From Stentor roeselii (taxonomy: Eukaryota; Ciliophora; Heterotrichea; Heterotrichida; Stentoridae), in assembly GCA_006503475.1 (NCBI GenBank), contig RSEH01000396.1, forward strand, positions 1-27,225: a stretch of DNA of 27,225 bases. The letters run 5' to 3'. Positions 1 to 10,663 of this stretch are shown here, piece by piece (positions within the stretch are counted from its first letter, which is position 1; the number at the start of each line of letters is the position of its first letter). Below the pieces are notes generated by a model that did not search any database, had not been told where the DNA came from, and worked only from the letters and a program-made list of their open reading frames with translations. Both the position numbers and the translations under genes were made by a program.

Positions 1-131
1 AAGATTTCGTGCTTTCCAGGACTTATCGTATGGTGGTTGATATGGTCCAGGCACGTCTTGATGATAGTGTCGCAGGAGCATCCGTATGTCGCTGGATTTC
101 GACATCCAGGCATAAAACAACTGTCAGCCAT
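1..131 (-). CDS. B-box-like zinc-binding protein, N-terminal 43 codons (cut by window edge)
   Basis: This is the 5' end of a gene that reads out of the window. The ATG is at 131-129 and an in-frame TAA lies two codons upstream, so this start is secure unless an intron intervenes. The 43 visible residues begin MADSCFMPGCRNPATYGCSC and continue to a run of histidines. Cys5, Cys10, Cys18, Cys20, Cys27, His30, His33/34 and His41 form a compact Cys/His pattern like a B-box-type zinc-binding fold, although the spacing is not the canonical TRIM B-box. The rest of the protein is missing, so its role cannot be assigned. The stretch is identical, base for base, to the copy at 27095-27225. It could instead be another small zinc-ribbon type. 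Confidence 0.6.
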   Translation of the reverse strand, partial: MADSCFMPGCRNPATYGCSCDTIIKTCLDHINHHTISPGKHEI

Positions 132-139
132 TATTTATA
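132..139 (-). promoter_or_regulatory. TATAAATA motif abutting the start codon of the left B-box-like gene
   Basis: On the minus strand TATAAATA sits immediately before the ATG, as in the right-hand copy. The motif resembles a TATA element, but being adjacent to the ATG it could equally be start-codon context or part of a very short leader. The three large genes also have ATAAATG at the start. Confidence 0.25.
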
Positions 140-1258
140 AGGACTTTTGGATGGTTTTCCTTGTAGACTTGTGCTTAAAGTTCTATATTTTTTAGTGTCT
201 ACAATTTTTTTGTTGGGGGAAGGTTGAGGGTGAGGAAGTTTGGGAAGGATTAGAAGAAAGGGTTTAAGGGTCTGATGTTTTTGTTCTTGTTGGACCTGAT
301 GGGGCTTACTTAAGGTTGGGAAATTTTTGAATGATTTTTTTGGATGAGATTGAGTTTTTAGTGCTGTCATCAGGAAGACTTTAAGTAGATAAATGTCAGT
401 TCAGGCATAATGCACTATGCTATCAACAGATGATACCTAAATTAAGGTCCCCCCCGAGAAAGAGAGAATCAAATTTCAATTTAATTTCAACTGGTCTTTG
501 AACTGCTTATCAGAATAGCTAAACTGATTCTTTGAAGGATATCGGGACAGTTTTAAGTTGATTTTTTTGTTAGGTCTTGTCAAGTAAAATTTTAGAAAAT
601 TTTGGAAATGCTTATCAGAAATATAATTTCAGTATAAAAATTAAATACTTATTGTTGAAATTACTTAAAATTTTAAGATATCTACGTTAAAAACAAAAAT
701 AACTTACTTCTCTATCTAAAGATTTCTTAAAACATTGAGAAATCTTGTGCAAGTTTATAGAAAAGTAAAAATTTAGAAGTTTTATAAAAAAATTTTGTGT
801 TTCAGGGATTTTTTATGTAAAATCTAATTATTTGCTTTCTCAAGAATATATATTAAATCAGGCTTTCAGTATTGTACATCAAGGCAAGCCAATAATTCAT
901 ATATTACTCATAATAATCATATTTTTGATATGTTTCTCTTATCATTAATCATGCTATCTATGTAAATCTTAATACTAGGGCTTTGAAACCTGAATTGAGT
1001 TTGCTCTTAACACTGAAATTTTTTTGGAATATCGATCAGCTGTATGAATATATACTTTAAGTTAAAATTGTATTTTCTAAGGGAATTACCTATCAACTAC
1101 TCCAAGAAACTCTTAAAGCGGGTTGACACTCAACAAATGAACATTAATAATTCCATAGAATTAAACAAGCCATTAAATTTATCCTGAAAGTTGAAGTAAC
1201 ACTCAAATATATAAAGGATAAAAAGATAAGAAGTGGTCAATTATTTCTAGTAAATACT
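140..1258. other. Spacer without a convincing gene
   Basis: The outer part (to ~457, weakly to ~630) is the upstream region of the B-box-like gene shared with the other arm. It is purine-rich on the plus strand, with runs such as GGGGGAAGG near 215-224. An open frame of 79 codons on the minus strand (131-370) lies here, but the equivalent frame in the right arm is broken by a TAA and by indels, so it is not coding. The remainder is AT-rich with poly-A/T tracts; I see no RNA gene or further ORF. Confidence 0.6.
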
Positions 1259-4200
1259 TTATTTAAGTATAGGTTTAACCCCTCTAACAAGCACCAAATT
1301 AATATGAGAAAATTCACTAGAAACTCCATAATTCCTAATTTCTGCAAGTCTCAAGACAAGTTCCGCATGATCTTTGACAACCTTCGAGTAACAATCTCCA
1401 AAAACCTCTTCTCTACTTTCCAACCTAACAAATCCCGAAGTTAAAATCCTTCCATCATCAACCATTCTCTGACATTTCAAATCCAAGTTCGAATAAGCCA
1501 AAATTTTCAAAAAAGCCTGAATTTCCTCTTCCTTATTAAAATACTGAGACCCAGCAAAGACGGCAACTTGCTGAGAAAATTGAAGATCAAGATGAAAAGA
1601 CTGCAAAGAAAACAAATCATTTTGTCCAGGTCTAGTCCTCGGCATGAACAAGAAAATCTTCAAATGTTTTGATTCAATTTGACTCAAAAGAAAATTCGCT
1701 TCAAATCCGCTGATGCAGGCCAATTTCTGATGTTCTTGAGAAAAAGCCAGCCACTTCACAGGTCTTAAAAAAAAATCACCTTCGCAAGGCCTGTCAACAG
1801 TCCTGATAAAGTCAAGAGTAACGAAAATGTTTTCATTCCAAAAGCAGTCCTCGAAAAGAACACCAAGTGAAGAAGGCTTCAAGGCTTTTCCAAGAGGTAA
1901 AAAAATCTGACTTTTTTGTTGCATTGTTCCAGTCTGCATCCAGTCTTTGAACTCTTTTTCAATTGAAGGCTCATGAGGCTTAACTCCTGAAAGTTCTAAC
2001 TTAACATAGACATCTTCGTCATTTTCCTTTTCAACTTCTTTTTGAAGCTCGATTTCTTGAAGATCGTCTGATTGAAGAGCGAATCTTTTAACACCCTCTG
2101 CGAATTTCTGCACTTTTGACAAGATTGCCTGAGTCAAGATGTCAAACTCATGAAAGTCGATATTTTTCGTTTTTAACTCATTTTTCGCGAGGATTTTTTT
2201 AAATTCCACAATTTTCGAAACCAATGTTTTTTTACGGTTACTTCCGTAAAGTTTTTCAATGTCGAATTCATCTGAAGTTTTCAGGTCTTCAAAGCACTTT
2301 TTAGTAACTTGAGAAGGTGAAAAACTTTGAAAAATTTCAGAATTTTTAAAGAAAGTGATTCCTTGAACAGCCCAAGTGAAAAGGTTATCCGCGATGAGTT
2401 GTTTCGAGTTCTCCATGGCCCACTCGAGGATCCTTGCAGGAGACACTGAATCTTCTTGTTTGATTTTAACATGCGCTTCAGAAGACGCGTAAAAAATGAT
2501 TGAATGTCCTTGTCCAAGAAGTCTGAGTCTCATGCATCCTTGAAGAAGTTTATCTTTCGTTACTTGTTTTGCAAGAGTGACAGCCGCTTTAGTGCCAAGA
2601 GGAAAGTTGAAGTCAGTTCCACGAGTATGACAGTCATCAATGTAAACCAGGCACTTTTCTAACTGCTTGCGAAAAGGAGAAAGTTCGAAAAGAGTCTTAC
2701 CTCCAAGTCGGTCAATCACAGTGATATCGTTTTTTTCGAAGTAAACTGAAGCTTGAGCCTCTTCTGTCAGTTCAAGCCATTTGCAAGCGACTTGCTCATT
2801 AGAAAGCCCTGTGAAAATCGCTCCGACGTCGATGATAACTTGAAGTCTCTCATGAAAATCTTTAGAAATCATGATCAAAACGTCATGATCGGCCATTTCA
2901 TGGCCGATTTCTCTATAAGCTTCTTTCTCAACTGTTAAAATACTGTGCATTAAAAAACCGTTTGTGCCAGTCAATTGTGGAATGTCTTGATGAGAAACAG
3001 AGAGAGGCAAAAGGACTTTTAAGTCATTCGTCCCACTGAAGCCAGTCGTGAGTTGTTTATCAGGACACAAGTCCCAAAAAGACGTAAGAAGTTTGCCTTC
3101 GAATTGTTTAGCTTCTCGAGGGTATAAAAAGTGATTTAACCAGTAATTAATGACCTGCATGTTAAACTTCAATCGAGGCAGGACTTCTCTTTCAAGATGC
3201 CAGGTGTTATGAGGGTTGACATCGTTTAGACTAGTGAAAAAATCAACTTCGGAAGACTCCAGCCAAGACTTGAATTGTTTTTCTCCGTTTGGGTTGGATT
3301 TCAGATGTTTTATCAATTCTGTTAATTGAGGAAGGTTGAGACCGCTGTAGTAGTAACTTAGTTGTGTTAGTAAAATCATGATTTCCACGTGGGCGAATTG
3401 AGACTTTTCAGCTGGCACGTCTTTCGCTTTGAATGGAACAGCTTGAAGGAGAAACTTGTCGATTTCGTTAACGCCGTAGTTTACCTTCCAGATCTTTTGA
3501 AACGCGTTGAAAAGCAACTCGAATTGAAACAATCCTCGCATTAGAAGAACTGATTTAAAGACTTCTGAAGACTCTCCCAGGATGGTTTTTACTGATTTTT
3601 TTAAGTCTTCTGAGAAGTTTCCTAGGATAAAATCTTGGATCTTTTGTTTTTCACTTGTTGTGACGGGTTTGAAAGGCAAGATCTTGCTTCTGTTGTTTAA
3701 GAAGTCCTCACAGACCCTTTGACAGAGTTTGTAATGACCATCAATAGTATTTATCCTGAACTGTGGAAAAGCGCATTCAGGTTTTTTTTCATGGACAAAG
3801 AAAAAGTCCTCAAATCTTCCTTCCAAAGTCCCGACAATACCCTTAACAAGTTCAAGTACACCCTGAATAACTTTCCACCTAATTTTCCCCGCATAAACCA
3901 TTGTCTCTTTCCCAACAGTGTAAACCAATTCATACTTAGAGTTCAAAATTTCATCACTTTCATCAAGCAAGTCTCTAATCTTCATCTCACTTTGCATTTG
4001 AATCAAAGCCTTTCCTATGTCAAGCGTATTTTCATCTCCACACAATTCAACAGCTTTCAACTTTAAAGAAAGTCGGTCTTCAGGTCTTGTAAGAAAAACT
4101 CCTTGATTTTCTTGACAAGTCAAAAAGATTTTTTTTAAGTTCTCAACTTGGGCCTTGTCGAAGAAGGACTCACGTTTGCAAGGAAAGGAAAAAATTTTAC

Positions 4201-7200
4201 GATTTAGGACTCCTCCGAGTTTTTGAATTAGAGATTTTTTGTTTGTGTTGAAAAGGGACCTGAGGACTGTCAGACGAACGAGAAAGCCCTGCTTGTTCAA
4301 GGCGAGGACGACCATTGGGATTATTACTGATGTCTTACCTTCACCCATGCTTAGTTGGGTTACTGCACTTTTGTGTTCTAACGGGTCAAGAAGAAGTCTT
4401 GCGACTTGGACTTGAATTGATCTTATCATCAGGTTGTTTTCGAGCTGGAAAATTAACCACTCGGGATTTTTACTAGGGTACCAGTTGCTGTAGGGCTTGT
4501 TTTCTAGTTCGCGATATAAAGCGATTGACTGGTTCTCATCATCGAAGTACCTCAGACACCTAATAACTCGATGCTCTAAAGTCCACAACACACAAAGACT
4601 TCCAAAAATCGGTACCAATTCCGAATCAATTCTAAAAAACTCGGATTTTCCAAGAACCCCTTTTTGTATCTGCCAAGGATTCAAACAAGGAATCAAATTT
4701 GCATGAAGAAGAAAGCTATGCTCATCAACTTTTAACAAATTCGAAAGAAACAATGAAAAAACTTTTATCCTTTTTCGATATTTCTTCAAAAGTTTACTCA
4801 AAACATCTTTCTGTACTTTTGGATGATTTTGACGTGTTGATCTTTGAAAAAATTCCCAACTTTTTCGCTGGTCTTCGAAGTAAAAAGTCTCGAGTTCTGA
4901 GTCATTTCTTTGTGTAAATGGAAATTCAGGGATTTCAACAGAAGATGGCTTTTTTAAGGAGTTAAGAAGGTCTTGTAAAGCATTTTCTTGAGCGATTTCT
5001 GAATTTTCGTAGAGTTTCTGCGATTCGTTTCGAAGTTTAAGAGATGCTGGGTCTGAGAAAAGGAATAATTTTGGTCTTAAAGAGAAGATTGGTTTATTGC
5101 AATCGACAGGATTTTGTATCTTTAAACGGGAAGGATAAGAAAATAATCCTTCCAAAACTTTTTCATTTTTCGGGATGAATTTTTCAATAAATTCAAAAAA
5201 TAACTGGTTATTGAACCAAAATTCAAAAAGTTTTGATACTTCGATGAGGACTTCTTGTTTTAAAAAGAAAGGGATATGGAAATCATATAGAAAATCATTA
5301 GGCCATTGTTGAAAAATATGATTTTCAGCTTGTTCAATCAATCTTTTTTTAGCGAAAATGTCATTTGTTGAGATTCTTACATTAAAAGAATGAATCGATT
5401 CTCCAGTATTTTGAGTGAGTCCATCGATGTTAAAAGTTTTCATCGGGTCGAAAGATTTATTAAGTAAATCTTGAATCACTTGAGAAGAATACTCACGTTT
5501 ATTAATATCTATCTTCATTTTTCTACTCGGCAAGGCCTCAACATTCAACAAGTCCCGATGATGGTGAACCTGGAACAAAAAGTAAAGAATATCAACGTCG
5601 ACTTCTCGAAAAGCAAGATAAGCCAAAAACAACTTGAAAAAAAATTCACTTTTTTTCAAGATAATAATTTTTATCAAGTCCTCTAAAAAAACTGCGACTT
5701 CTTCAGAAGACTCTTCATCAATTTCATCAAAAGGGTCTTCAGGTGCTTTTAAAAATAAAATTAAACTGTTGGCATCGATTTGGTCAATCGGTAAGTTGAA
5801 GGACTCTTGTAAGATTTCAAAGATGTTAACTGATCGAAAACAAGGAGGTTCTCCAGCTGAAATTTTCAAGATCCTCAAATGAACATCTTCATTTTCAGGG
5901 TATTCAATGAAACTATTCCCAAAAATATCTCCCTCCAAATTCTGATTATTTTTCACTCTATACTTCAAGTTCAGTTCTCTTCTAGCAGCTTTTTTCTTAA
6001 AAACCTTTATTTTTTCTTTACCCTTTACCTGATTTTCACTTTTTTTCTTCAAACCGAATTTTTGACTGAAAGTTTTAAGTTCTTCAACAATTTCTTCAAA
6101 ACAATCAAGAGCGACAAACGAGTTCAGGTACTTCGGCCATTCGATTATCTCAACATTCGGACTTTGCTTATAAATCGATTTTCTTTTAGGAGAAAGATCT
6201 TCAATCGCTTTCAAGATTTTTTCACCGAATTCACTAAAAGGCTCACAACTGAAGCACCTGCCTGATCTAAGAATGTCCAACGATCGGTCAACCCCAGTGG
6301 CTTCCAGTAAAGGGTCATTAACGACTCCTGATGTGCATGCATGAAGAAGTGCAAGATAAAGCCAGGCTTCATGAGACTCATCTGCATTGATAACCTTCAT
6401 CTGTTCATTGATTTCGTAAATGAAAAAAGGAGGAGAATTTAAAGATTTCAGTTCAAGGTTCACCTTTCGATGGATTTGATCGAATTTTTTTGTAGTGTTG
6501 TCTTCAGGGTTTATTTTTTTTTCATGTTTTTTCTTGGGTTTTAAAGAATTTGATGATTTTTCAGATTTTTCATCTTCGTGGTTGGTTAATTTTAATGACG
6601 TGTGAGGAATTATCAGCTTTTTTTGTTTTGGGTATTGATTCGTTTTTAAATCTTCTTCTAAGAGAAGACCGGACTCGAGTCCGTGTAAAGTTCCTAAGGT
6701 TTGGAAAGGGCTGATGAAAAAACCGGTGAATTCTTTTGAACGGATTAAAGAGTCTTTTGATTCGAAGGTAAAATTTAACTTGTGTCGAAAAAGATGAATT
6801 TCGAATTTTTTATTTGATTTGTTGGTTTCGGTTAGGTAGATGTGGAGATATTCTGCTTTATCTAATCGGAAAAAAAATTGATTGAAGAAATGGAGAAAGG
6901 CAGGTGAAGTTAATAGTAAGAGTTGTTTACCGTGAAGGTCTTTAAAGGTACCATTATTTAAATCCAAGATAAACTTCACATCTTTAGAAAAGTTATCATT
7001 TTTATACTCTTTCGACCTGAACTCTACTATTTTCCGTTCTAAGTCATACCAATGAATGAAACTTTCAACGAAATAAGCCGGAAGAATTTTTCGAAATTTC
7101 GAGTTTTCAATTAAAATTCTAACTTGTCCAGAATAAGAACTATTCGATCCTCTTTTATATTCAACAATAGCAAGTTCAAGTCCATTTTCAAGATCAAATT

Positions 7201-10200
7201 CATTTTCACCTCCAAATTCCTTTTTTTCCGTGAACTCGATGAATTTATATGAAACTATTTTTCCATTTTCTATTGAAATAGGCATTGTTTCTCTTGACCT
7301 TCCACTGTTTAAAACCTGAAACTCGTGACATCCAAAGCAAGATTTGTAAAGTTTATGAGTCGTTATTGATCTTGGCAGTTTTCCAATTGGTTTACCCATG
7401 ACTAAGAAGATTCCATTGATTCCTATTCTGATTGTTTTGAACTGGTTTGATCTGTTGTGAACGGCGGTGGTAAAACTGAGATATTCGGGGCAGTAAGTGA
7501 AATGATCGACTCCTTGATCGATTTCTTCATTTATTTTTTCTCGTAGATATTCACTAAGGTGTAAGGGGTTTTTATGGATGTAGTCTATGAGGTAAGACTC
7601 AAATGAATGCATTGTTCTAGTGGCTGATCTGCTCAGGTGCTTTATTACTTGAGTTGTTTTATTATCAAATTGAAGATCATTATCATGGATTATGCTGAAG
7701 GCTCTAAACCAATCTAGAAGATCATCTTTTGATTTCATAACATCTTTCATTTTATCGTCATCAACATCAAAGCTTAAAATTATCAAATACTGAACATTAA
7801 AATAAATTTCTCTAAAATATTGAACTGTCTCACTTGCATTATTCACTTCCTGCTCAATTATTTCTTTTAGATCTTTTTCCCAACCTTTTAGCACCTTTCT
7901 AATTTCTATCAGTAACTGAATGCACCTATCCCCAATTGAAGACACATCACAGATACTTAAACATCTCTGAACAATTAAAATCAAGTTCATTAAAACCAAA
8001 AAATTGCTCCAATTACTTCTATTCTCTTTCACCAAATCCTCAACCAACCAAATCAACCTTTTACAAAATTTTTTATTCCTGAGTAATTTATGAGCATCAG
8101 ACCAACAATAGCTGCGACTCTGAGTAATCAAAACAGATCCAAGTTCCCACAAGCTTTTCCAAACCAAATACAAAACAGAAGGTTCCTTTAATGGTAAAGA
8201 TCGTGTTTCAAGTGTTTCAAGCAAGTTCAACAACTGTAAATAAGTCCCAGCTCGAAACATTCCAAACTTCAAAAACGTTTTAATCTGCATTTTTTGCGAA
8301 CACTTCCCTTGCATCGACAATACAAAATTTTCAGAGTGTTCTGAAGAGTCAACCGCCCATTGTAGTACTTTAAATTCATCTTCAAGTGAAAAAGTGCAAA
8401 TTTCTCTGACCCTATTCAAGTTTTTTCGAGGTTTTTTAAAGAGAAGGGTCTTGTCGAAGCAGTATTTTACGTTGAAGTGATTTTCAAGGATGTAAGTGTT
8501 CGGGTCTCGCTCTTGGTTAATGAAAAAGCCTTTGAACCTGGTCCTTGAAAAAGAAGGCAAAGATGACCCGATTGTGAACCTTGGCTCGTAGTCGTCTTTG
8601 TAAAAATCTAAGTGTTCTTGGTCTCTCCACAGTAAATAACATTGAACATCTCCTAGTTCTTGTTTAAATAAGACACTTTTCACGATCATTATCGCATCAC
8701 GTAAGACTTTTATTGAAACCGGCATCAACAACTCATTTAAAACAAGCTCATGAAGAGTTTCGTTCATTGGAAGGAGTTTTTCGAAACATAACTCGTAAAT
8801 TCTGTAACCTTCTGTGTAAAGTTTGCATTTTTCACATGTTTCTTCAGAATGAGAAGTCTCATCACAGGTCATCATCTCGTAAATTGCCATGATTTCCAGA
8901 TATTTCTTTATTTTTAACTTGACTTTTTCCATTTTTTCATCGATTTGCTCATTTTCGAACTTTTGTAGGTCTTTCAATATTTTACTAAGAGAAAACTGTT
9001 GATTTATTATATTAAAAATTTTCTTTTGGTCGTTTAAAGAGGCGGAAACGATTGAAGGAAAAAATTCGTTGTTTCTGGAGTTCAAGTATTGAATCATGAA
9101 GTTTACTAATGCGATATCTTTGGACTTGGGAAGCAGAAGGTAAATCAAATCTTCGGAATTTATTCCAAGTGAAGAATAGGACTTTAGCGCTGGGTACTCT
9201 CGAAGAGCTATCTTGTCAAGAAGGATTATTATTTGGAAAGAAAGGATTATGCTTCGGCTCATTCCGATTGGATCGTTTTCGTAGATTTTCAGGGATTTTT
9301 CTAGATGAGTATTCAAAATTTCAATCAAAATTTTACCATCTGATGAGTTTAGAGAGGGCATAGATTGGAAATATTCGCTGAAACTTGATTCGAAATCTAG
9401 AAAAGTGATTGAGGGGTTATTTGAGGAATCTTGGAGGATTTTTAAGGTTTTTTTTAGGTTTTCACATGTTGGCAGCCTTTTGTGTTGGAATTGACGCTCG
9501 ATTGTTTCTGAGATTGAAACTTGGCTTTCTTCTGATGAGTCTAAAATTTTAGAGATTTTTTTTAAGGATTGCTTTATGCCAGCTAAATCGCTTGCATCAG
9601 TAATTAGCTCCTCTATTTTTATCTGACCACCCGTCAAGCGACATATAGAAAAAATCTCCTCATATATATAATTGAGCTCTTTTCTCTTTTTTTCAATAAA
9701 TTCTTTCGAGAAGAAAATCAAATTTTCAACACTCTGACTTTTATCTGAAATAGCAGAAAGTTTATGTGTTCTTTTCGCGATTTTTTGAATACATTCTAAA
9801 GTAATTTCCGGGTCATCAGTTTTATACTCTGCAACTCTAACATGTATAAAAAGCATCAATACCTTATACAAGAGATAAGCTTCAGACTCTTGATATTGAT
9901 CCAAAAAGCCCAACATTAAAATAACTTTAAGACAAATCCAGAACCCAGATCTTCTAAAGATTCGATTAACTCTCAAAACAGAATCTCTGTACTTTTTCTT
10001 GACCTTCAAATACTGACTTTCCATGCCGTTAGTTCCAGATAGCAAAGTCATGATCCACCCAATCACAAGGTCCGGGGTAGGAACATCAGTAGGTTCAACC
10101 ATGATATTCCCCATCCTGTTCGAATGAGGTAAAACTTCAGGAGTTCCAAAGTTGGTCAAATATTCCAAAGCCAAACTGAAATCTTCTGACAAAAGCAGCT

Positions 10201-10663
10201 GGTTATCAAAAACTTTTATCACGACCTGAGGATATTCCATGATCAGGTCATTTTCATTGTTCATCACTTCATCATTTGAAGAATGGATTTTAAAGCAGGA
10301 GACTATGAAGTTGATTGAAGAGTTTTTAAAGGTCTTTTGAATGATGAGACAAGAGTTTTGGAGATCCATGTAAAGAACTTGATTTTCGCCTGGGTTTAAA
10401 GACTTGAGTTGATTGTTTAAAATGGTCTTATCGATCGGTTTTTGAATTTTTTTCCAGTTTTCGATTGTTTTTTTTACATGAATTATCCGAGACCTTCTTA
10501 GAATCAAGGTGTTAAGTCCTTCTTCTACTATTTTGAATAAAGCGTTTTCCATTTCAGATGGATTTTCGACGATTTCTAGAATACGCTTTGGGAAAAATAT
10601 GTTGTTGTAGAGATCCAAGTGAGTTTTAGGGTCTAAGGAATTGACTTGGAACCGCCCTGACAT
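1259..10663 (-). CDS. Giant DUF6606/DUF3638/DUF3645-family protein with SF2-like P-loop ATPase core
   Basis: An uninterrupted frame of 3134 codons ends in TAA. An in-frame TAA directly precedes the ATG, so the start is well fixed. The length is typical for this eukaryotic family, known from fungi, plants, oomycetes and protists. N-terminal residues ~20-270 resemble DUF6606. A conserved segment with LHACTSG and DPLLEATG near 1420-1450 matches the family's middle region. The DUF3638-like core spans about 2070-2270, with Walker A GEGKTS at 2107-2112 and a Walker B-like DESDE at 2234-2238. A DUF3645-like stretch with VNYG and VPFKAKDVP follows near 2390-2410, then GFSGTND near 2538, DDCHTRGTD at 2676-2684 and a CMRLRLLGQG motif just after. 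These suggest an ATP-hydrolysing, helicase-like enzyme, probably cytosolic or nuclear since no signal peptide or membrane helix is evident. The cellular role of the family is not established to my knowledge. No intron is needed. Confidence 0.88.
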   Translation of the reverse strand: MSGRFQVNSLDPKTHLDLYNNIFFPKRILEIVENPSEMENALFKIVEEGLNTLILRRSRIIHVKKTIENWKKIQKPIDKTILNNQLKSLNPGENQVLYMDLQNSCLIIQKTFKNSSINFIVSCFKIHSSNDEVMNNENDLIMEYPQVVIKVFDNQLLLSEDFSLALEYLTNFGTPEVLPHSNRMGNIMVEPTDVPTPDLVIGWIMTLLSGTNGMESQYLKVKKKYRDSVLRVNRIFRRSGFWICLKVILMLGFLDQYQESEAYLLYKVLMLFIHVRVAEYKTDDPEITLECIQKIAKRTHKLSAISDKSQSVENLIFFSKEFIEKKRKELNYIYEEIFSICRLTGGQIKIEELITDASDLAGIKQSLKKISKILDSSEESQVSISETIERQFQHKRLPTCENLKKTLKILQDSSNNPSITFLDFESSFSEYFQSMPSLNSSDGKILIEILNTHLEKSLKIYENDPIGMSRSIILSFQIIILLDKIALREYPALKSYSSLGINSEDLIYLLLPKSKDIALVNFMIQYLNSRNNEFFPSIVSASLNDQKKIFNIINQQFSLSKILKDLQKFENEQIDEKMEKVKLKIKKYLEIMAIYEMMTCDETSHSEETCEKCKLYTEGYRIYELCFEKLLPMNETLHELVLNELLMPVSIKVLRDAIMIVKSVLFKQELGDVQCYLLWRDQEHLDFYKDDYEPRFTIGSSLPSFSRTRFKGFFINQERDPNTYILENHFNVKYCFDKTLLFKKPRKNLNRVREICTFSLEDEFKVLQWAVDSSEHSENFVLSMQGKCSQKMQIKTFLKFGMFRAGTYLQLLNLLETLETRSLPLKEPSVLYLVWKSLWELGSVLITQSRSYCWSDAHKLLRNKKFCKRLIWLVEDLVKENRSNWSNFLVLMNLILIVQRCLSICDVSSIGDRCIQLLIEIRKVLKGWEKDLKEIIEQEVNNASETVQYFREIYFNVQYLIILSFDVDDDKMKDVMKSKDDLLDWFRAFSIIHDNDLQFDNKTTQVIKHLSRSATRTMHSFESYLIDYIHKNPLHLSEYLREKINEEIDQGVDHFTYCPEYLSFTTAVHNRSNQFKTIRIGINGIFLVMGKPIGKLPRSITTHKLYKSCFGCHEFQVLNSGRSRETMPISIENGKIVSYKFIEFTEKKEFGGENEFDLENGLELAIVEYKRGSNSSYSGQVRILIENSKFRKILPAYFVESFIHWYDLERKIVEFRSKEYKNDNFSKDVKFILDLNNGTFKDLHGKQLLLLTSPAFLHFFNQFFFRLDKAEYLHIYLTETNKSNKKFEIHLFRHKLNFTFESKDSLIRSKEFTGFFISPFQTLGTLHGLESGLLLEEDLKTNQYPKQKKLIIPHTSLKLTNHEDEKSEKSSNSLKPKKKHEKKINPEDNTTKKFDQIHRKVNLELKSLNSPPFFIYEINEQMKVINADESHEAWLYLALLHACTSGVVNDPLLEATGVDRSLDILRSGRCFSCEPFSEFGEKILKAIEDLSPKRKSIYKQSPNVEIIEWPKYLNSFVALDCFEEIVEELKTFSQKFGLKKKSENQVKGKEKIKVFKKKAARRELNLKYRVKNNQNLEGDIFGNSFIEYPENEDVHLRILKISAGEPPCFRSVNIFEILQESFNLPIDQIDANSLILFLKAPEDPFDEIDEESSEEVAVFLEDLIKIIILKKSEFFFKLFLAYLAFREVDVDILYFLFQVHHHRDLLNVEALPSRKMKIDINKREYSSQVIQDLLNKSFDPMKTFNIDGLTQNTGESIHSFNVRISTNDIFAKKRLIEQAENHIFQQWPNDFLYDFHIPFFLKQEVLIEVSKLFEFWFNNQLFFEFIEKFIPKNEKVLEGLFSYPSRLKIQNPVDCNKPIFSLRPKLFLFSDPASLKLRNESQKLYENSEIAQENALQDLLNSLKKPSSVEIPEFPFTQRNDSELETFYFEDQRKSWEFFQRSTRQNHPKVQKDVLSKLLKKYRKRIKVFSLFLSNLLKVDEHSFLLHANLIPCLNPWQIQKGVLGKSEFFRIDSELVPIFGSLCVLWTLEHRVIRCLRYFDDENQSIALYRELENKPYSNWYPSKNPEWLIFQLENNLMIRSIQVQVARLLLDPLEHKSAVTQLSMGEGKTSVIIPMVVLALNKQGFLVRLTVLRSLFNTNKKSLIQKLGGVLNRKIFSFPCKRESFFDKAQVENLKKIFLTCQENQGVFLTRPEDRLSLKLKAVELCGDENTLDIGKALIQMQSEMKIRDLLDESDEILNSKYELVYTVGKETMVYAGKIRWKVIQGVLELVKGIVGTLEGRFEDFFFVHEKKPECAFPQFRINTIDGHYKLCQRVCEDFLNNRSKILPFKPVTTSEKQKIQDFILGNFSEDLKKSVKTILGESSEVFKSVLLMRGLFQFELLFNAFQKIWKVNYGVNEIDKFLLQAVPFKAKDVPAEKSQFAHVEIMILLTQLSYYYSGLNLPQLTELIKHLKSNPNGEKQFKSWLESSEVDFFTSLNDVNPHNTWHLEREVLPRLKFNMQVINYWLNHFLYPREAKQFEGKLLTSFWDLCPDKQLTTGFSGTNDLKVLLPLSVSHQDIPQLTGTNGFLMHSILTVEKEAYREIGHEMADHDVLIMISKDFHERLQVIIDVGAIFTGLSNEQVACKWLELTEEAQASVYFEKNDITVIDRLGGKTLFELSPFRKQLEKCLVYIDDCHTRGTDFNFPLGTKAAVTLAKQVTKDKLLQGCMRLRLLGQGHSIIFYASSEAHVKIKQEDSVSPARILEWAMENSKQLIADNLFTWAVQGITFFKNSEIFQSFSPSQVTKKCFEDLKTSDEFDIEKLYGSNRKKTLVSKIVEFKKILAKNELKTKNIDFHEFDILTQAILSKVQKFAEGVKRFALQSDDLQEIELQKEVEKENDEDVYVKLELSGVKPHEPSIEKEFKDWMQTGTMQQKSQIFLPLGKALKPSSLGVLFEDCFWNENIFVTLDFIRTVDRPCEGDFFLRPVKWLAFSQEHQKLACISGFEANFLLSQIESKHLKIFLFMPRTRPGQNDLFSLQSFHLDLQFSQQVAVFAGSQYFNKEEEIQAFLKILAYSNLDLKCQRMVDDGRILTSGFVRLESREEVFGDCYSKVVKDHAELVLRLAEIRNYGVSSEFSHINLVLVRGVKPILK

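Larger units (their letters stand above)
1..457. repeat. Left arm of long inverted repeat
   Basis: The reverse complement of the last ~460 bases of the window aligns end to end with this stretch. Positions 1-210 match exactly, with the first difference in a T homopolymer (7 T here, 6 in the other arm) at 205-211. An 8-base gap follows near 236. From there to about 457 the arms are clearly homologous but differ at roughly one base in eight by eye. Weaker collinear blocks continue inward, for example ATCGGGACA at 541-549 and GCTTATCAGAAA near 610-621. The arm contains the start of the B-box-like gene and its upstream region. Confidence 0.93.

Noticed and set aside
131-370. 79-codon open frame on the minus strand in the left arm
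   Set aside because: The equivalent frame in the right arm reaches an in-frame TAA after 26 codons and contains indels, and the region is G-poor upstream DNA of the B-box-like gene.
3719-6265. Plus-strand open frames of 70-128 codons inside the giant ATPase gene
   Set aside because: They lie opposite a continuous, motif-bearing 3134-codon frame and show no recognisable domain.
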